From assembly GCF_017876795.1 (NCBI RefSeq), contig NZ_JAGIOR010000002.1:868001-932000 (forward strand): DNA of 64,000 bases, in the 5' to 3' direction. A program made the position numbers and the translations under genes. This stretch comes from Rhizobium leguminosarum. Its GTDB lineage: Bacteria; Pseudomonadota; Alphaproteobacteria; Rhizobiales; Rhizobiaceae. Below the pieces are notes generated by a model, which worked only from the letters and a program-made list of their open reading frames with translations, ran no database searches and had not been told where the DNA came from. Shown here piece after piece: positions 35,305-44,667 of this stretch (positions are counted from its first letter, which is position 1; every line of letters begins with the position of its first letter).

Positions 35305-36664
35305 CTAAACCGGCTTCAGATCGCCAAGCAGCGTCGGGATCAGCTCCGACACTGTCGGATGGATCGGTACCGCCCATTGCAATGCCGGATAGGTCGTGCC
35401 CGCATTCATCGCGTCGATAAGCCCATGGATCACCTCGTCGCCCTCGATGCCGAGGATCGCCGCGCCGAGAATCTGCCTGGTCTCGGCGTCGGCAATCACC
35501 TTCATGAAGCCCTTGGTCTCGCCGCGCTCGTTGGCGCGGCCGACGCGGCTCATCGGCCGGGTCGAGACCATGATCCTGCGTCCGGAGGCGCGCGCCTGCT
35601 TCTCCGTCATGCCGACGCGGCCGAGCGGCGGGTCGATATAGAGCGCATAGGCCGGGATGCGGCTCGACACTTTGCGGTCGTCGCCGTCGAGGAGGTTGGC
35701 GGCGGCGATCTCGAAATCATTGTAGGAGGTGTGGGTGAAGGCGCCGTGGCCGTTGCAGTCGCCGAGCGCCCAGATGCCCTCGACATTGGTGGCGAGCCTG
35801 TCGTCGACCACGATGAAGCCGCGTTTGTCGGTGGCGACGCCGGCGGCATCGAGGCCGAGATCGTCGGTATTCGGTTTGCGGCCGGTGGCGATCAGCACAT
35901 GGCTCGCATCGATCTTCGCCGAGCCGGCGGTGACGCTCATCCCGCTGCTGTTTCTGGCAAAGGCGATATTGCCGGCATCGGTGTGGACACCGATGCCTTC
36001 CGAACGCAGGATTTCGGCGATCGCATCGGATATATCCGCGTCCTCGCGCGATGCGAGCTTCGGGCCATGCTCGATGACGCTGACTTCAGTGCCGAAGCGG
36101 CGATACATCTGCGCGAATTCCAAGCCGATATAGCTGCCGCCGATCACCGCCAGATGCCGGGGGAGGGTGTCGAGATGGATGATCGAGGTGCTGGTGAGGT
36201 AATCGATATCATTGATGCCCGGCAGGTCGGGAACGACGGGCCGCGCCGACATTGAGGAAGATGCGCGGCGCGGTCAGCGTCTCGCCATTGACGCTGACGG
36301 TGTGGGGGCTCTCGAACCGGGCATGGCCGTAGATGATGCTGATGCCGTCCATGCCGCCCAACCAGTCGATCAGGCCGTTGCGGGCATCCATCGTCACCTT
36401 TTCGGCGCGGGCTCTGACCACCTTCATGTCTACGGCGATCTCGCCGGGGATCTTGACGCCATAGGCGGCGCCGCTTCTGGCGACATGGGCGGCGCGGGCG
36501 CTGGCGACCAGCGTCTTCGTCGGCATGCAGCCGGCATTGACGCAGGTGCCGCCGAGGAATTTTCGCTCGATCAGCGCCACCTTCATGCCCGTTTCGACCA
36601 TGCGGGCGGCAAGCGACGGGCCGGCCTGACCGGCGCCGATTACGATAGCGTCGAAGGTTTTCAT
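35305..36664 (-). pseudogene. Mercuric reductase-like FAD/NAD(P) disulfide oxidoreductase, frameshifted
   Basis: Two frames together give one ~454-residue pyridine-nucleotide disulfide oxidoreductase. The N-terminal frame (36664 to about 36242) has IVIGAGQAGPSLAARMVETG and the redox pair in GTCVNAGCMPTKTL (C-x4-C). The C-terminal frame (36252 to 35305) has AVIGGSYIGLEFAQMYRRFG, ATGRKPNTDDLGLDAAG and the dimerisation domain ending VPIHPTVSELIPTLL. The join at about 36241-36246 needs two more bases (a lost CG in a GCGCGC run) to read ...NVGARPVVPD.... A 315-codon fragment could restart at ATG 36252 but would lack the active site. No extra C-terminal Cys pair, so mercury reduction is doubtful. 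Confidence 0.85.
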
Positions 36665-37101
36665 CCGACGGCCCCCGCAATCAGCACCGCACCGATGACG
36701 GCGGCAGGCAGGTCCCTGCCGAAGGAGGCGGCAAGCCGGCTGCGGGCGGCAGCGCCACCATAGGTGCCGATGACGGCGCCGATCACGCCGGCAATCAGCC
36801 CGCCGAACAGCAGGCTGCTGGCCGCACCGATGGTTGCGCCCGCCAGCGCACCGGCGACGATGCGGGCGGAAAACTGCATCGGCACTTTGCGCGATGGCGT
36901 GGACGGCAGCTGGTCGGCGATCAGTTCGACGACGGCGAGGATCGTGAAGATCCACGGCGTCCACTTGTAACCCATGAAGGCAAGCGGCGTCTGTGAGACG
37001 TCGAACCAGCCGAGTGCTGCGCCCCAGGCGACGGCGGCTGGCGCCGTCATGGTGCGAAGGCCGGCAACAACACCGATCAGCAATGCAAGAAGCAGAAACA
37101 T
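36661..37101 (-). CDS. DUF4126-like membrane protein
   Basis: 146 residues, very hydrophobic, with about four segments (FLLLALLIGVVAGLRTMTAP at the start, AGALAGATIGAASSLLFGGL in the middle). ATG 37101 follows GAGGGGGAT. The stop overlaps the next gene's ATG by four bases (ATGA), so it is coupled to the flavoprotein gene downstream. Function unknown. Confidence 0.75.
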   Translation of the reverse strand: MFLLLALLIGVVAGLRTMTAPAAVAWGAALGWFDVSQTPLAFMGYKWTPWIFTILAVVELIADQLPSTPSRKVPMQFSARIVAGALAGATIGAASSLLFGGLIAGVIGAVIGTYGGAAARSRLAASFGRDLPAAVIGAVLIAGAVG

Positions 37102-37190
37102 GCGATCCCCCTCTTTGCCGGCTTTGTGCCGCAAGAGGAAAGGTTGCACATTGTCAGGCGCGTGGCAATTCGCCTTGCCGGACCTGCAAC

Positions 37191-38378
<1,188 letters not shown>

Positions 38379-38553
38379 GTCGGCGTCTCCTCACCCTTGA
38401 ATTCAGGCTTGCCTCACTCCAGGTCGCATAGACCCGCCAGCCGACCGCGTCAACAGAAGGCGGCCCTATCGAAAAGACAGCGCCCGCCATCTTTTCAAAA
38501 GCGTCGGCATGATCCACTTTGCCGGCGATCGATTCTGGAACGAGGAGACGGAA

Positions 38554-38892
38554 ATGTCGTCAAGCGATCTGTTCGTATCGGCCGAAGGCGCCGAATGGGT
38601 CAACCCCGAACCCGGCGTCGTCAGGCGCATTATGACCTATCTGCCCGAGATGATGATGGTGGAAGTGGCTTTCGAGAGCGGCGCCGTCGGTGCTGACCAT
38701 TCGCATCCGCACATCCAGGCAAGTTATGTCGCCGAGGGCAGCTTCGAAGTGACGATCGACGGGCGGACCGAGGTGCTGCGCCAGGGCGGCAGCTTCATCG
38801 TGCCGCCCAATCTCGTCCATGGCGTCAAGGCGCTGGAAAAGGGCCGGCTGATCGATGCATTCACCCCGCACCGGGCCGAATTCCTGAAATAA
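38554..38892 (+). CDS. Cupin-domain protein, 112 aa
   Basis: Single cupin barrel. Metal-binding motif 1 reads GADHSHPHIQASYVAEGSFE (G-x-x-H-x-H-x-x-x-x-E like) and motif 2 PPNLVHGVKALEKG. ATG 38554 follows CGAGGAGACGGAA; an earlier in-frame ATG at 38509 lacks a ribosome site. Small cupins often act as sensors or isomerase-like enzymes; substrate unknown. Its stop abuts the convergent LysR gene stop with no gap. Confidence 0.82.
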   Translation: MSSSDLFVSAEGAEWVNPEPGVVRRIMTYLPEMMMVEVAFESGAVGADHSHPHIQASYVAEGSFEVTIDGRTEVLRQGGSFIVPPNLVHGVKALEKGRLIDAFTPHRAEFLK

Positions 38893-39846
38893 TCAGGTTT
38901 CGGCTTCCGATCGGCGCGCCGGGCCGGCGGCGGTGACATAGGGCGGCACGAAGCGCGCATCCTCGCCGCGCACGGCCTCACGCAGGAAGTCGATGACGGC
39001 GCGCACGCGCGGCGCCTGTTTCAGGTCACGATGGCAGGTGATCCAGTATTGGCGCTTGAGGTCGATTTCCTCAGGCAGCACGCGCACCAGTTCGGGATAG
39101 CGGCTGGCGAAGAAGTAGGGCAGGATGCAGAGGCCGAGGCCGTTTCGGGTGGCGGTGAGCTGCGCGAAGATGCTGGAACTCTGGAACTGTGGCTTGATGC
39201 GCGGATGCACATCGCTCAGATAGTCCAGGCCCGGCGCGAAGATCATTTCCTCGATATAGCTGACGAAGGGATGGCCGAGCAGGTCTTCGCGGCAGGTGAT
39301 ATCAGGCGCTTGTGCCAGATAGTCGCGCGAGCCGTAGATCTGCAGGTGATAGTCGGTCAGCTTCTCGGCGAAATAGGGTCCACCCTTCGGCTCGTCGAGC
39401 ACGACGGAAAGATCGGCCTCCTTGCGCGACAGCGACATGATCTGCTGGATCGTCACCAGTTCCAGCGCCAGGTGCGGATGCTGGGCGGCAAAGCGCGGCA
39501 GTACGGTCGCGAAGAAGAAATTGGCAAAACCTTCCGGCGCGCTCAGGCGCACGAGGCCGCGCTGCGCCATCGAGCCGTCGGCGAGGTCGGCGCGCAGGCG
39601 CTCGGTCTCCTGCTCCATCCGCTCGGCTGTCTCGATGAAACGCGTGCCCATGGCGGTCAGCACGTAGCCGCGCGGATTGCGCTCGAACAGCTTGACCTTG
39701 AGGGTGAATTCCAGCCGGTCGATGCGCCGCGAGACGGTGGCATGGCTGGAACGCAGCTGCCGGGCCGCCGTCGACAGCTGTCCGGTGCGGGCGACGGCTA
39801 GAAAAAACTGAAGATCGTCCCAAGTAAACTGCGGCGGATTGTTCAT
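38893..39846 (-). CDS. LysR-family transcriptional regulator
   Basis: 317 residues. N-terminal HTH LQFFLAVARTGQLSTAARQL followed by RSSHATVSRRIDRLE; C-terminal co-inducer domain from about residue 95. ATG 39846 has GGGGATCGCC upstream; an in-frame ATG at 39858 lies inside the operator palindrome and has no ribosome site. Divergent from the Liv-type transporter operon at 40022, which it probably controls together with itself. Confidence 0.93.
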   Translation of the reverse strand: MNNPPQFTWDDLQFFLAVARTGQLSTAARQLRSSHATVSRRIDRLEFTLKVKLFERNPRGYVLTAMGTRFIETAERMEQETERLRADLADGSMAQRGLVRLSAPEGFANFFFATVLPRFAAQHPHLALELVTIQQIMSLSRKEADLSVVLDEPKGGPYFAEKLTDYHLQIYGSRDYLAQAPDITCREDLLGHPFVSYIEEMIFAPGLDYLSDVHPRIKPQFQSSSIFAQLTATRNGLGLCILPYFFASRYPELVRVLPEEIDLKRQYWITCHRDLKQAPRVRAVIDFLREAVRGEDARFVPPYVTAAGPARRSEAET

Positions 39847-39856
39847 GGCGATCCCC

Positions 39857-39988
39857 ATCTGTTCAAAAATGAACAGATACTGTTTGGAATTAGTTGTAAA
39901 CCACCCGTTGCTTCAACGCGGAATTTCCGTGATCGTAAGGAGAGGGTCCGTCGTTCCGAGGAGTGCGGCTGGCCAAATCTGAACAGAT
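39857..39988. promoter_or_regulatory. LysR-operon control region with repeated TGAACAGAT sites
   Basis: ATCTGTTCA-AAAA-TGAACAGAT (39857-39878) is a perfect 9-bp inverted repeat at the LysR start. A further TGAACAGAT occurs at 39980-39988, within the palindrome ATCTG-AA-CAGAT (39977-39988), 34 bases before the binding-protein gene start. Same half-site three times in a 132-base span suits the recognition and activation sites of a LysR regulator. Confidence 0.75.
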
Positions 39989-40021
39989 CCGCAAACTGGC
40001 CAATCTCTGGGAGGAGAGAAT

Positions 40022-41227
40022 ATGCGTAAGAATCTCATTGCATCAGTTGCATTTCTGCTTGCAAGCAGCACTGCGGTGCTCGCGCAGAGCGCGACCGACG
40101 GCAAGGTCAAGATCGGCATCCTGAACGACCAGTCGGGTGTTTATGCCGATTTCGGCGGCAAGTCTTCCGTCGAGGCCGCCAAGATGGCGGTCGAGGATTT
40201 CGGCGGAAAGGTGCTCGATGTGCCGATCGAGATTGTCGATGCCGACCACCAGAACAAACCGGATATTGCCTCCAACATCGCCCGCCAGTGGTACGACACC
40301 GAGCAGGTGGATGCGATCATGGAATTGACGACCTCGTCGGTGGCGCTTGCCGTGCAGGCGATCGGCAAGGAGAAGAAGAAGATCGACATCGTCACCGGTG
40401 CGGCGACGACCGATCTCACCGGCAAGGCCTGCTCGCCTTACGGCTTCCATTGGGCCTACGACACGCATGCGCTCGCCGTCGGCACCGGTGGAGCCCTCGT
40501 CAAGCAGGGCGGCGACAGCTGGTTCTTCCTGACCGCCGACTATGCCTTCGGCTATTCGCTGGAGCAGCAGACGACAGACTACGTCAAGGCGAGCGGCGGC
40601 AAGGTCGTCGGCGCCGTCCGCCATCCGCTGTCGACCCAGGACTTCTCGTCCTTCCTGCTGCAGGCGCAATCGTCAGGCGCCAAGGTGATCGGACTTGCCA
40701 ATGCCGGCCTCGATACCTCGAACGCCATCAAGCAGGCGGCCGAATTCGGCATCACCCAGGGCGGCCAGCATCTGGCGGCGCTGCTCTTCACGCTCGCCGA
40801 AGTCCATGGGCTCGGCCTCGAGGCGGCACAGGGCCTGACGCTGACGGAAGGTTTTTACTGGAACCGTGACGACGAAAGCCGCGCCTTCGCCAAGAAGTTC
40901 TTCGCCCGCACCGGCAAGATGCCGAACATGATCCATACCGGCACGTATTCGGCGGTGACGCAGTATCTGAAGGCGGTGCAGAAGGCCGGCACCGACGAGA
41001 CGGAAGCCGTCGCCAAGCAGCTGCATGAAATGCCGGTCGACGACGTCTTCGGCCGCGGTGGCACGGTCGGCGCCAATGGCCGCATGATCCACGACATGTA
41101 TCTGCTGCAGGTCAAGAAGCCGGCCGAAAGCAAGGAGCCGTGGGATTACTTCAACGTGCTTGCTACGATTCCCGGCAAAGAAGCCTATATCGATCCCGCC
41201 AAGAGCGGTTGCGATCTGGTGAAGTGA
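40022..41227 (+). CDS. Liv/HAAT-type ABC transporter substrate-binding protein
   Basis: 401 residues with a Sec signal (MRKNLIASVAFLLASSTAVL, cleavage near AQS). Periplasmic-binding type-1 fold: VKIGILNDQSGVYADFGGKS near residue 30 and TDYAFGYSLEQQTTDYVKAS near 180. GGGAGGAGAG is a strong ribosome site. Binds an amino acid, amide or related organic acid for the LivHMGF-type complex encoded next. Ligand not deducible; the following GMC and hydroxyisobutyrate dehydrogenases suggest a small hydroxy or branched compound (inference). Confidence 0.93.
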   Translation: MRKNLIASVAFLLASSTAVLAQSATDGKVKIGILNDQSGVYADFGGKSSVEAAKMAVEDFGGKVLDVPIEIVDADHQNKPDIASNIARQWYDTEQVDAIMELTTSSVALAVQAIGKEKKKIDIVTGAATTDLTGKACSPYGFHWAYDTHALAVGTGGALVKQGGDSWFFLTADYAFGYSLEQQTTDYVKASGGKVVGAVRHPLSTQDFSSFLLQAQSSGAKVIGLANAGLDTSNAIKQAAEFGITQGGQHLAALLFTLAEVHGLGLEAAQGLTLTEGFYWNRDDESRAFAKKFFARTGKMPNMIHTGTYSAVTQYLKAVQKAGTDETEAVAKQLHEMPVDDVFGRGGTVGANGRMIHDMYLLQVKKPAESKEPWDYFNVLATIPGKEAYIDPAKSGCDLVK

Positions 41228-41232
41228 GCGCA

Positions 41233-42015
41233 ATGGCGGTTTCCGCAATTGAAACTCAGGAACAGCCGCGGGTGGTCTTGTCCGCCCGCGGCCTGCGCCG
41301 CGATTTCGGCGGCTTCACGGCCGTCAAGAACGTCGATCTCGACGTGCATGATGCAAGCGTGCATGCGCTGATCGGCCCGAACGGCGCCGGCAAGACCACG
41401 GTCTTCAACCTTTTGACCAAGTTCCTGCAGCCGACAGCAGGCACGATCACCCTGATGGGCACCGATATCACCAAGACGCCGCCCGACAAGGTGGCGCGTA
41501 TGGGGTTGGTGCGCTCCTTCCAGATCTCGGCGGTCTTCCCGCACCTAAGCGTTCTCGACAATGTGCGCGTGGCGCTGCAGCGTCCGAACAATCTTTCCAC
41601 CCAGTTCTGGCGGCCGCTCTCAGCGCTCGACCGGCTGAACGCGCGCGCCGAGCAACTGCTTGCCAGCGTCGGGCTTTCCAAGGAGCGCGATCAGATCGCC
41701 GCCGATCTTTCCTATGGCCGCAAGCGCGTGCTGGAGATCGCCACCACACTGGCGCTCGACCCGAAGGTGCTGCTACTCGACGAACCGATGGCCGGCATGG
41801 GGCTTGAGGATGTCGCCGTCGTCTCATCCATCATCCGCGACGTCGCCCGCGACCGGGCGGTGCTGATGGTCGAGCACAATCTCTCCGTCGTCGCCAATAT
41901 CTGCCAGCATGTCACCGTGCTTCAGCGCGGCGAAATCCTCGCCGAGGGCGACTACGCCACCGTCAGCCAGGACGAGCGCGTGCGCGTCGCCTATATGGGC
42001 ACGGAGGAGCATTGA
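41233..42015 (+). CDS. ABC transporter ATP-binding protein (LivG type)
   Basis: 260 residues from ATG 41233, five bases after the binding-protein stop. Walker A GPNGAGKTT near residue 51, LSYGRKRVLEIATTLALDPK as signature region, Walker B VLLLDEPMAGMG. The signature reads LSYG instead of LSGG, common in LivG proteins. Stop overlaps the next start (TGATG). Confidence 0.93.
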   Translation: MAVSAIETQEQPRVVLSARGLRRDFGGFTAVKNVDLDVHDASVHALIGPNGAGKTTVFNLLTKFLQPTAGTITLMGTDITKTPPDKVARMGLVRSFQISAVFPHLSVLDNVRVALQRPNNLSTQFWRPLSALDRLNARAEQLLASVGLSKERDQIAADLSYGRKRVLEIATTLALDPKVLLLDEPMAGMGLEDVAVVSSIIRDVARDRAVLMVEHNLSVVANICQHVTVLQRGEILAEGDYATVSQDERVRVAYMGTEEH

Positions 42016-42716
42016 TGGCCGCTCTCCTCGAAGTCCAGGGACTGAACGCCTGGTACGGCGAAAGCCACGTCCTGCACGGTGTCGACATGCGGGTGGCCGA
42101 AGGCGAGACTATCACCATTCTCGGCCGCAACGGCGTCGGCAAGACGACGACATTGCGCACCATCACCGGCATCGTGCGGTCCCGCAAGGGCAGGATCAGC
42201 TTTGCCGGCAGCGACATGATGCAGGTGCCGCTGCACAAGACGGCCCACCGCGGCATCGGCTTCGTGCCGGAGGAGCGCGGCATCTTCTCGACGCTGACCG
42301 TCTCGGAAAACCTGCTGCTGCCGCCGGTGGTAGCGAAAGGCGGCATGACGCTTGACGAGATCTACGACCTCTTCCCCAATCTCTACGAGCGTCGCGCCAG
42401 CCCCGGCACCAAGCTTTCCGGCGGCGAGCAGCAGATGCTGGCGATCGCCAGAATCCTGCGCACCGGCGTCAGGCTGCTTATTCTCGACGAACCGACGGAG
42501 GGGCTTGCCCCCGTCATCGTCCAGCGCATCGGCGAGGTGCTGCAGACGCTGAAAGGACGCGGCATGACGATCCTGCTCGTCGAGCAGAACTTCCGTTTCG
42601 CCAGCCGTATTGCCGATCGCTTCTATCTGATGGATCATGGGCAGATGGTGTCGGAATTCCCGGTCGGCGAACTGCCGCAGCGCATGGATACGCTGCACAA
42701 GGTTCTGGGAGTGTGA
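42015..42716 (+). CDS. ABC transporter ATP-binding protein (LivF type)
   Basis: 233 residues from ATG 42015, overlapping the previous stop by one base. Walker A GRNGVGKTT, signature KLSGGEQQMLAIARILRTG, Walker B LLILDEPTEGLAP. Pairs with the LivG-type ATPase. Confidence 0.94.
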   Translation: MAALLEVQGLNAWYGESHVLHGVDMRVAEGETITILGRNGVGKTTTLRTITGIVRSRKGRISFAGSDMMQVPLHKTAHRGIGFVPEERGIFSTLTVSENLLLPPVVAKGGMTLDEIYDLFPNLYERRASPGTKLSGGEQQMLAIARILRTGVRLLILDEPTEGLAPVIVQRIGEVLQTLKGRGMTILLVEQNFRFASRIADRFYLMDHGQMVSEFPVGELPQRMDTLHKVLGV

Positions 42717-42720
42717 CCAG

Positions 42721-43608
42721 ATGACGATGATTTTCGGCATTCCCCTGCAGGCGCTGCTCGGCCAGCTGCTGATCGGCCTGATCAATGGCTCGTTCTATGC
42801 GCTGCTCAGCCTCGGCCTTGCCATCATCTTCGGCCTGCTCAGGGTGATCAACTTCGCCCATGGTGCGCAATATATGCTCGGCGCCTTCGTCGCCTATCTG
42901 CTGCTGACTTATGCCGGCATCGGCTACTGGCCGTCGCTGATCCTGGCGCCCGTCATCGTCGGCCTTGCCGGCGCGATCATCGAGCGGTTGTTCCTGCGCC
43001 GGCTCTACGATCTCGATCCGCTCTACGGCCTGCTCTTCACTTTCGGCCTGGCGCTCGCGGTCGAAGGCACCTTCCGTTATCTCTACGGCTCCTCCGGCCA
43101 GCCCTATGCGACACCGCCGGCGCTGGCTGGCGGGGCCAATCTCGGCTTCATGTTCCTGCCGATCTATCGCGGCTGGGTGGTCGTCGTCTCGCTCGTCGTC
43201 TGCCTCGGCACATGGCTGCTGATCGAGAAGACCAAGCTCGGCGCCTATCTCCGCGCCGCCACCGAAAACGCCGTGCTGGTGCAGGTCTTTGGCGTCAACG
43301 TGCCGGTGCTGCTGACGCTCACCTACGCGCTCGGCGCCGGCCTTGCCGCCTTTGCCGGCGTGCTGGCCGCGCCGATCTACCAGGTCTCACCGCTGATGGG
43401 CTCGAACATGATCATCGTGGTCTTCGCCGTGGTCGTCGTCGGCGGCATGGGATCGATCATGGGCGCGATCATCACCGGTTACGTGCTCGGCATCGCCGAG
43501 GGCCTGACCAAGGTCTTCTATCCCGAAGCTTCCAACATCGTCATCTTCGTCATCATGGCGATCGTGCTTCTCATCAGGCCCGCGGGCCTCTTCGGCCGGG
43601 ATGCCTGA
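42721..43608 (+). CDS. Branched-chain-type ABC transporter permease (LivH type)
   Basis: 295 residues from ATG 42721, four bases after the LivF-type stop. About eight hydrophobic segments; LINGSFYALLSLGLAIIFGL and VINFAHGAQYMLGAFVAYLL near the start and the LivH-like AAPIYQVSPLMGSNMIIVVF region. Its last 8 bases overlap the next gene. Confidence 0.94.
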   Translation: MTMIFGIPLQALLGQLLIGLINGSFYALLSLGLAIIFGLLRVINFAHGAQYMLGAFVAYLLLTYAGIGYWPSLILAPVIVGLAGAIIERLFLRRLYDLDPLYGLLFTFGLALAVEGTFRYLYGSSGQPYATPPALAGGANLGFMFLPIYRGWVVVVSLVVCLGTWLLIEKTKLGAYLRAATENAVLVQVFGVNVPVLLTLTYALGAGLAAFAGVLAAPIYQVSPLMGSNMIIVVFAVVVVGGMGSIMGAIITGYVLGIAEGLTKVFYPEASNIVIFVIMAIVLLIRPAGLFGRDA

Positions 43609-44599
43609 CATGACCGACATCACCGACACCATCCAAACGGAAAAAAGCCGAACCGCCCTTTCGGTGCAGGCGGCCTTCCTCGCCATTGGGCTTCTGCTCC
43701 TGCTGCTCGCGCCGTTCTTTTTCTATCCGATCTTCCTGATGAAGCTGCTCTGCTTCGCGCTGTTTGCCTGCGCCTTCAACCTGCTGCTCGGTTATACCGT
43801 CCTGCTGTCCTTCGGCCATGCCACCTTCTTTGGCGGCGCAGCCTATTTCACCGCCTATACGGTGAAGGAATGGGGCCTGCCGCCGGAGCTCGGTATCCTG
43901 ATCGGCGTGGCGGGTGCGGCATTCCTCGGCCTGGTGATGGGTTTCTTCGCCATCCGCCGCCAGGGCATCTATTTCGCGATGATCACGCTGGCGCTGTCGC
44001 AGATGTTCTTCTTTTTCTGCCTGCAGGCGAAATTCACCGAGGGCGAAGACGGCATCCAGTCGGTGCCGCGCGGCCATCTCTTCGGCTTCATCGATCTGAA
44101 CAGCTCGACCAACATGTATTATTTCGTGCTGGCCGTTTTCATCATCGGCGTGCTGATCATCTGGCGGTTCATCAACTCGCCCTTCGGCATGATCCTGAAA
44201 TCGATCCGCGAGAACGAAAATCGGGCTGTCTCGCTCGGCTATTCCGTCGCGCGCTACAAGCTCGGCGCCTTTGTCATGTCGGCAGCGCTTGCGGGGCTGG
44301 CGGGCGCGGTGAAATCGATCGTCTTCCAGTTCGCGACCTTGACCGACGTCGCCTGGCAGATGTCGGGCGAGGTGATCCTGATGACGCTGCTCGGCGGCAT
44401 CGGCACGCTGATCGGCCCGCTCTTCGGCGCCGGGCTGGTGGTGGCGCTGGAAAACTACCTCGCCACCTCGGAATTCCCGGTGTCAATCATCACCGGCATC
44501 GTCTTCATGGTCTGCGTGCTGATCTTCCGCCGCGGCATCATCGGCGAATTCTACGCCTCGCGGCTGGGGCGCAAACTCGGCTTCGTCTATCGCCGCTGA
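43601..44599 (+). CDS. Branched-chain-type ABC transporter permease (LivM type)
   Basis: 332 residues with about nine hydrophobic segments; FALFACAFNLLLGYTVLLSF and FGHATFFGGAAYFTAY match LivM. An alternative start at 43610 would avoid the overlap with the LivH-type gene. Completes the transporter complex. Confidence 0.93.
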   Translation: MPDMTDITDTIQTEKSRTALSVQAAFLAIGLLLLLLAPFFFYPIFLMKLLCFALFACAFNLLLGYTVLLSFGHATFFGGAAYFTAYTVKEWGLPPELGILIGVAGAAFLGLVMGFFAIRRQGIYFAMITLALSQMFFFFCLQAKFTEGEDGIQSVPRGHLFGFIDLNSSTNMYYFVLAVFIIGVLIIWRFINSPFGMILKSIRENENRAVSLGYSVARYKLGAFVMSAALAGLAGAVKSIVFQFATLTDVAWQMSGEVILMTLLGGIGTLIGPLFGAGLVVALENYLATSEFPVSIITGIVFMVCVLIFRRGIIGEFYASRLGRKLGFVYRR

Positions 44600-44608
44600 A
44601 CGGGCGAA

Positions 44609-44633
44609 CCTCTTCCCGTTCGGCGGGGAGAGG
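44609..44633. repeat. Short CCTCTTCCCG/CGGGGAGAGG hairpin repeat
   Basis: CCTCTTCCCG-TTCGG-CGGGGAGAGG forms a near-perfect 10-bp stem. The arms resemble the core of the larger element at 59927-59990, so this may be a fragment of the same rhizobial repeat family. Confidence 0.55.
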
Positions 44634-44667
44634 GAAGCGGCAAGCATCTGGAGTTCGCGCAGGGCAC

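Noticed and set aside
36209..36964. Single 251-codon minus-strand gene starting at 36964
   Set aside because: Its first 100 codons are antisense-like frame inside the DUF4126-like gene; the real start of the flavoprotein is ATG 36664.
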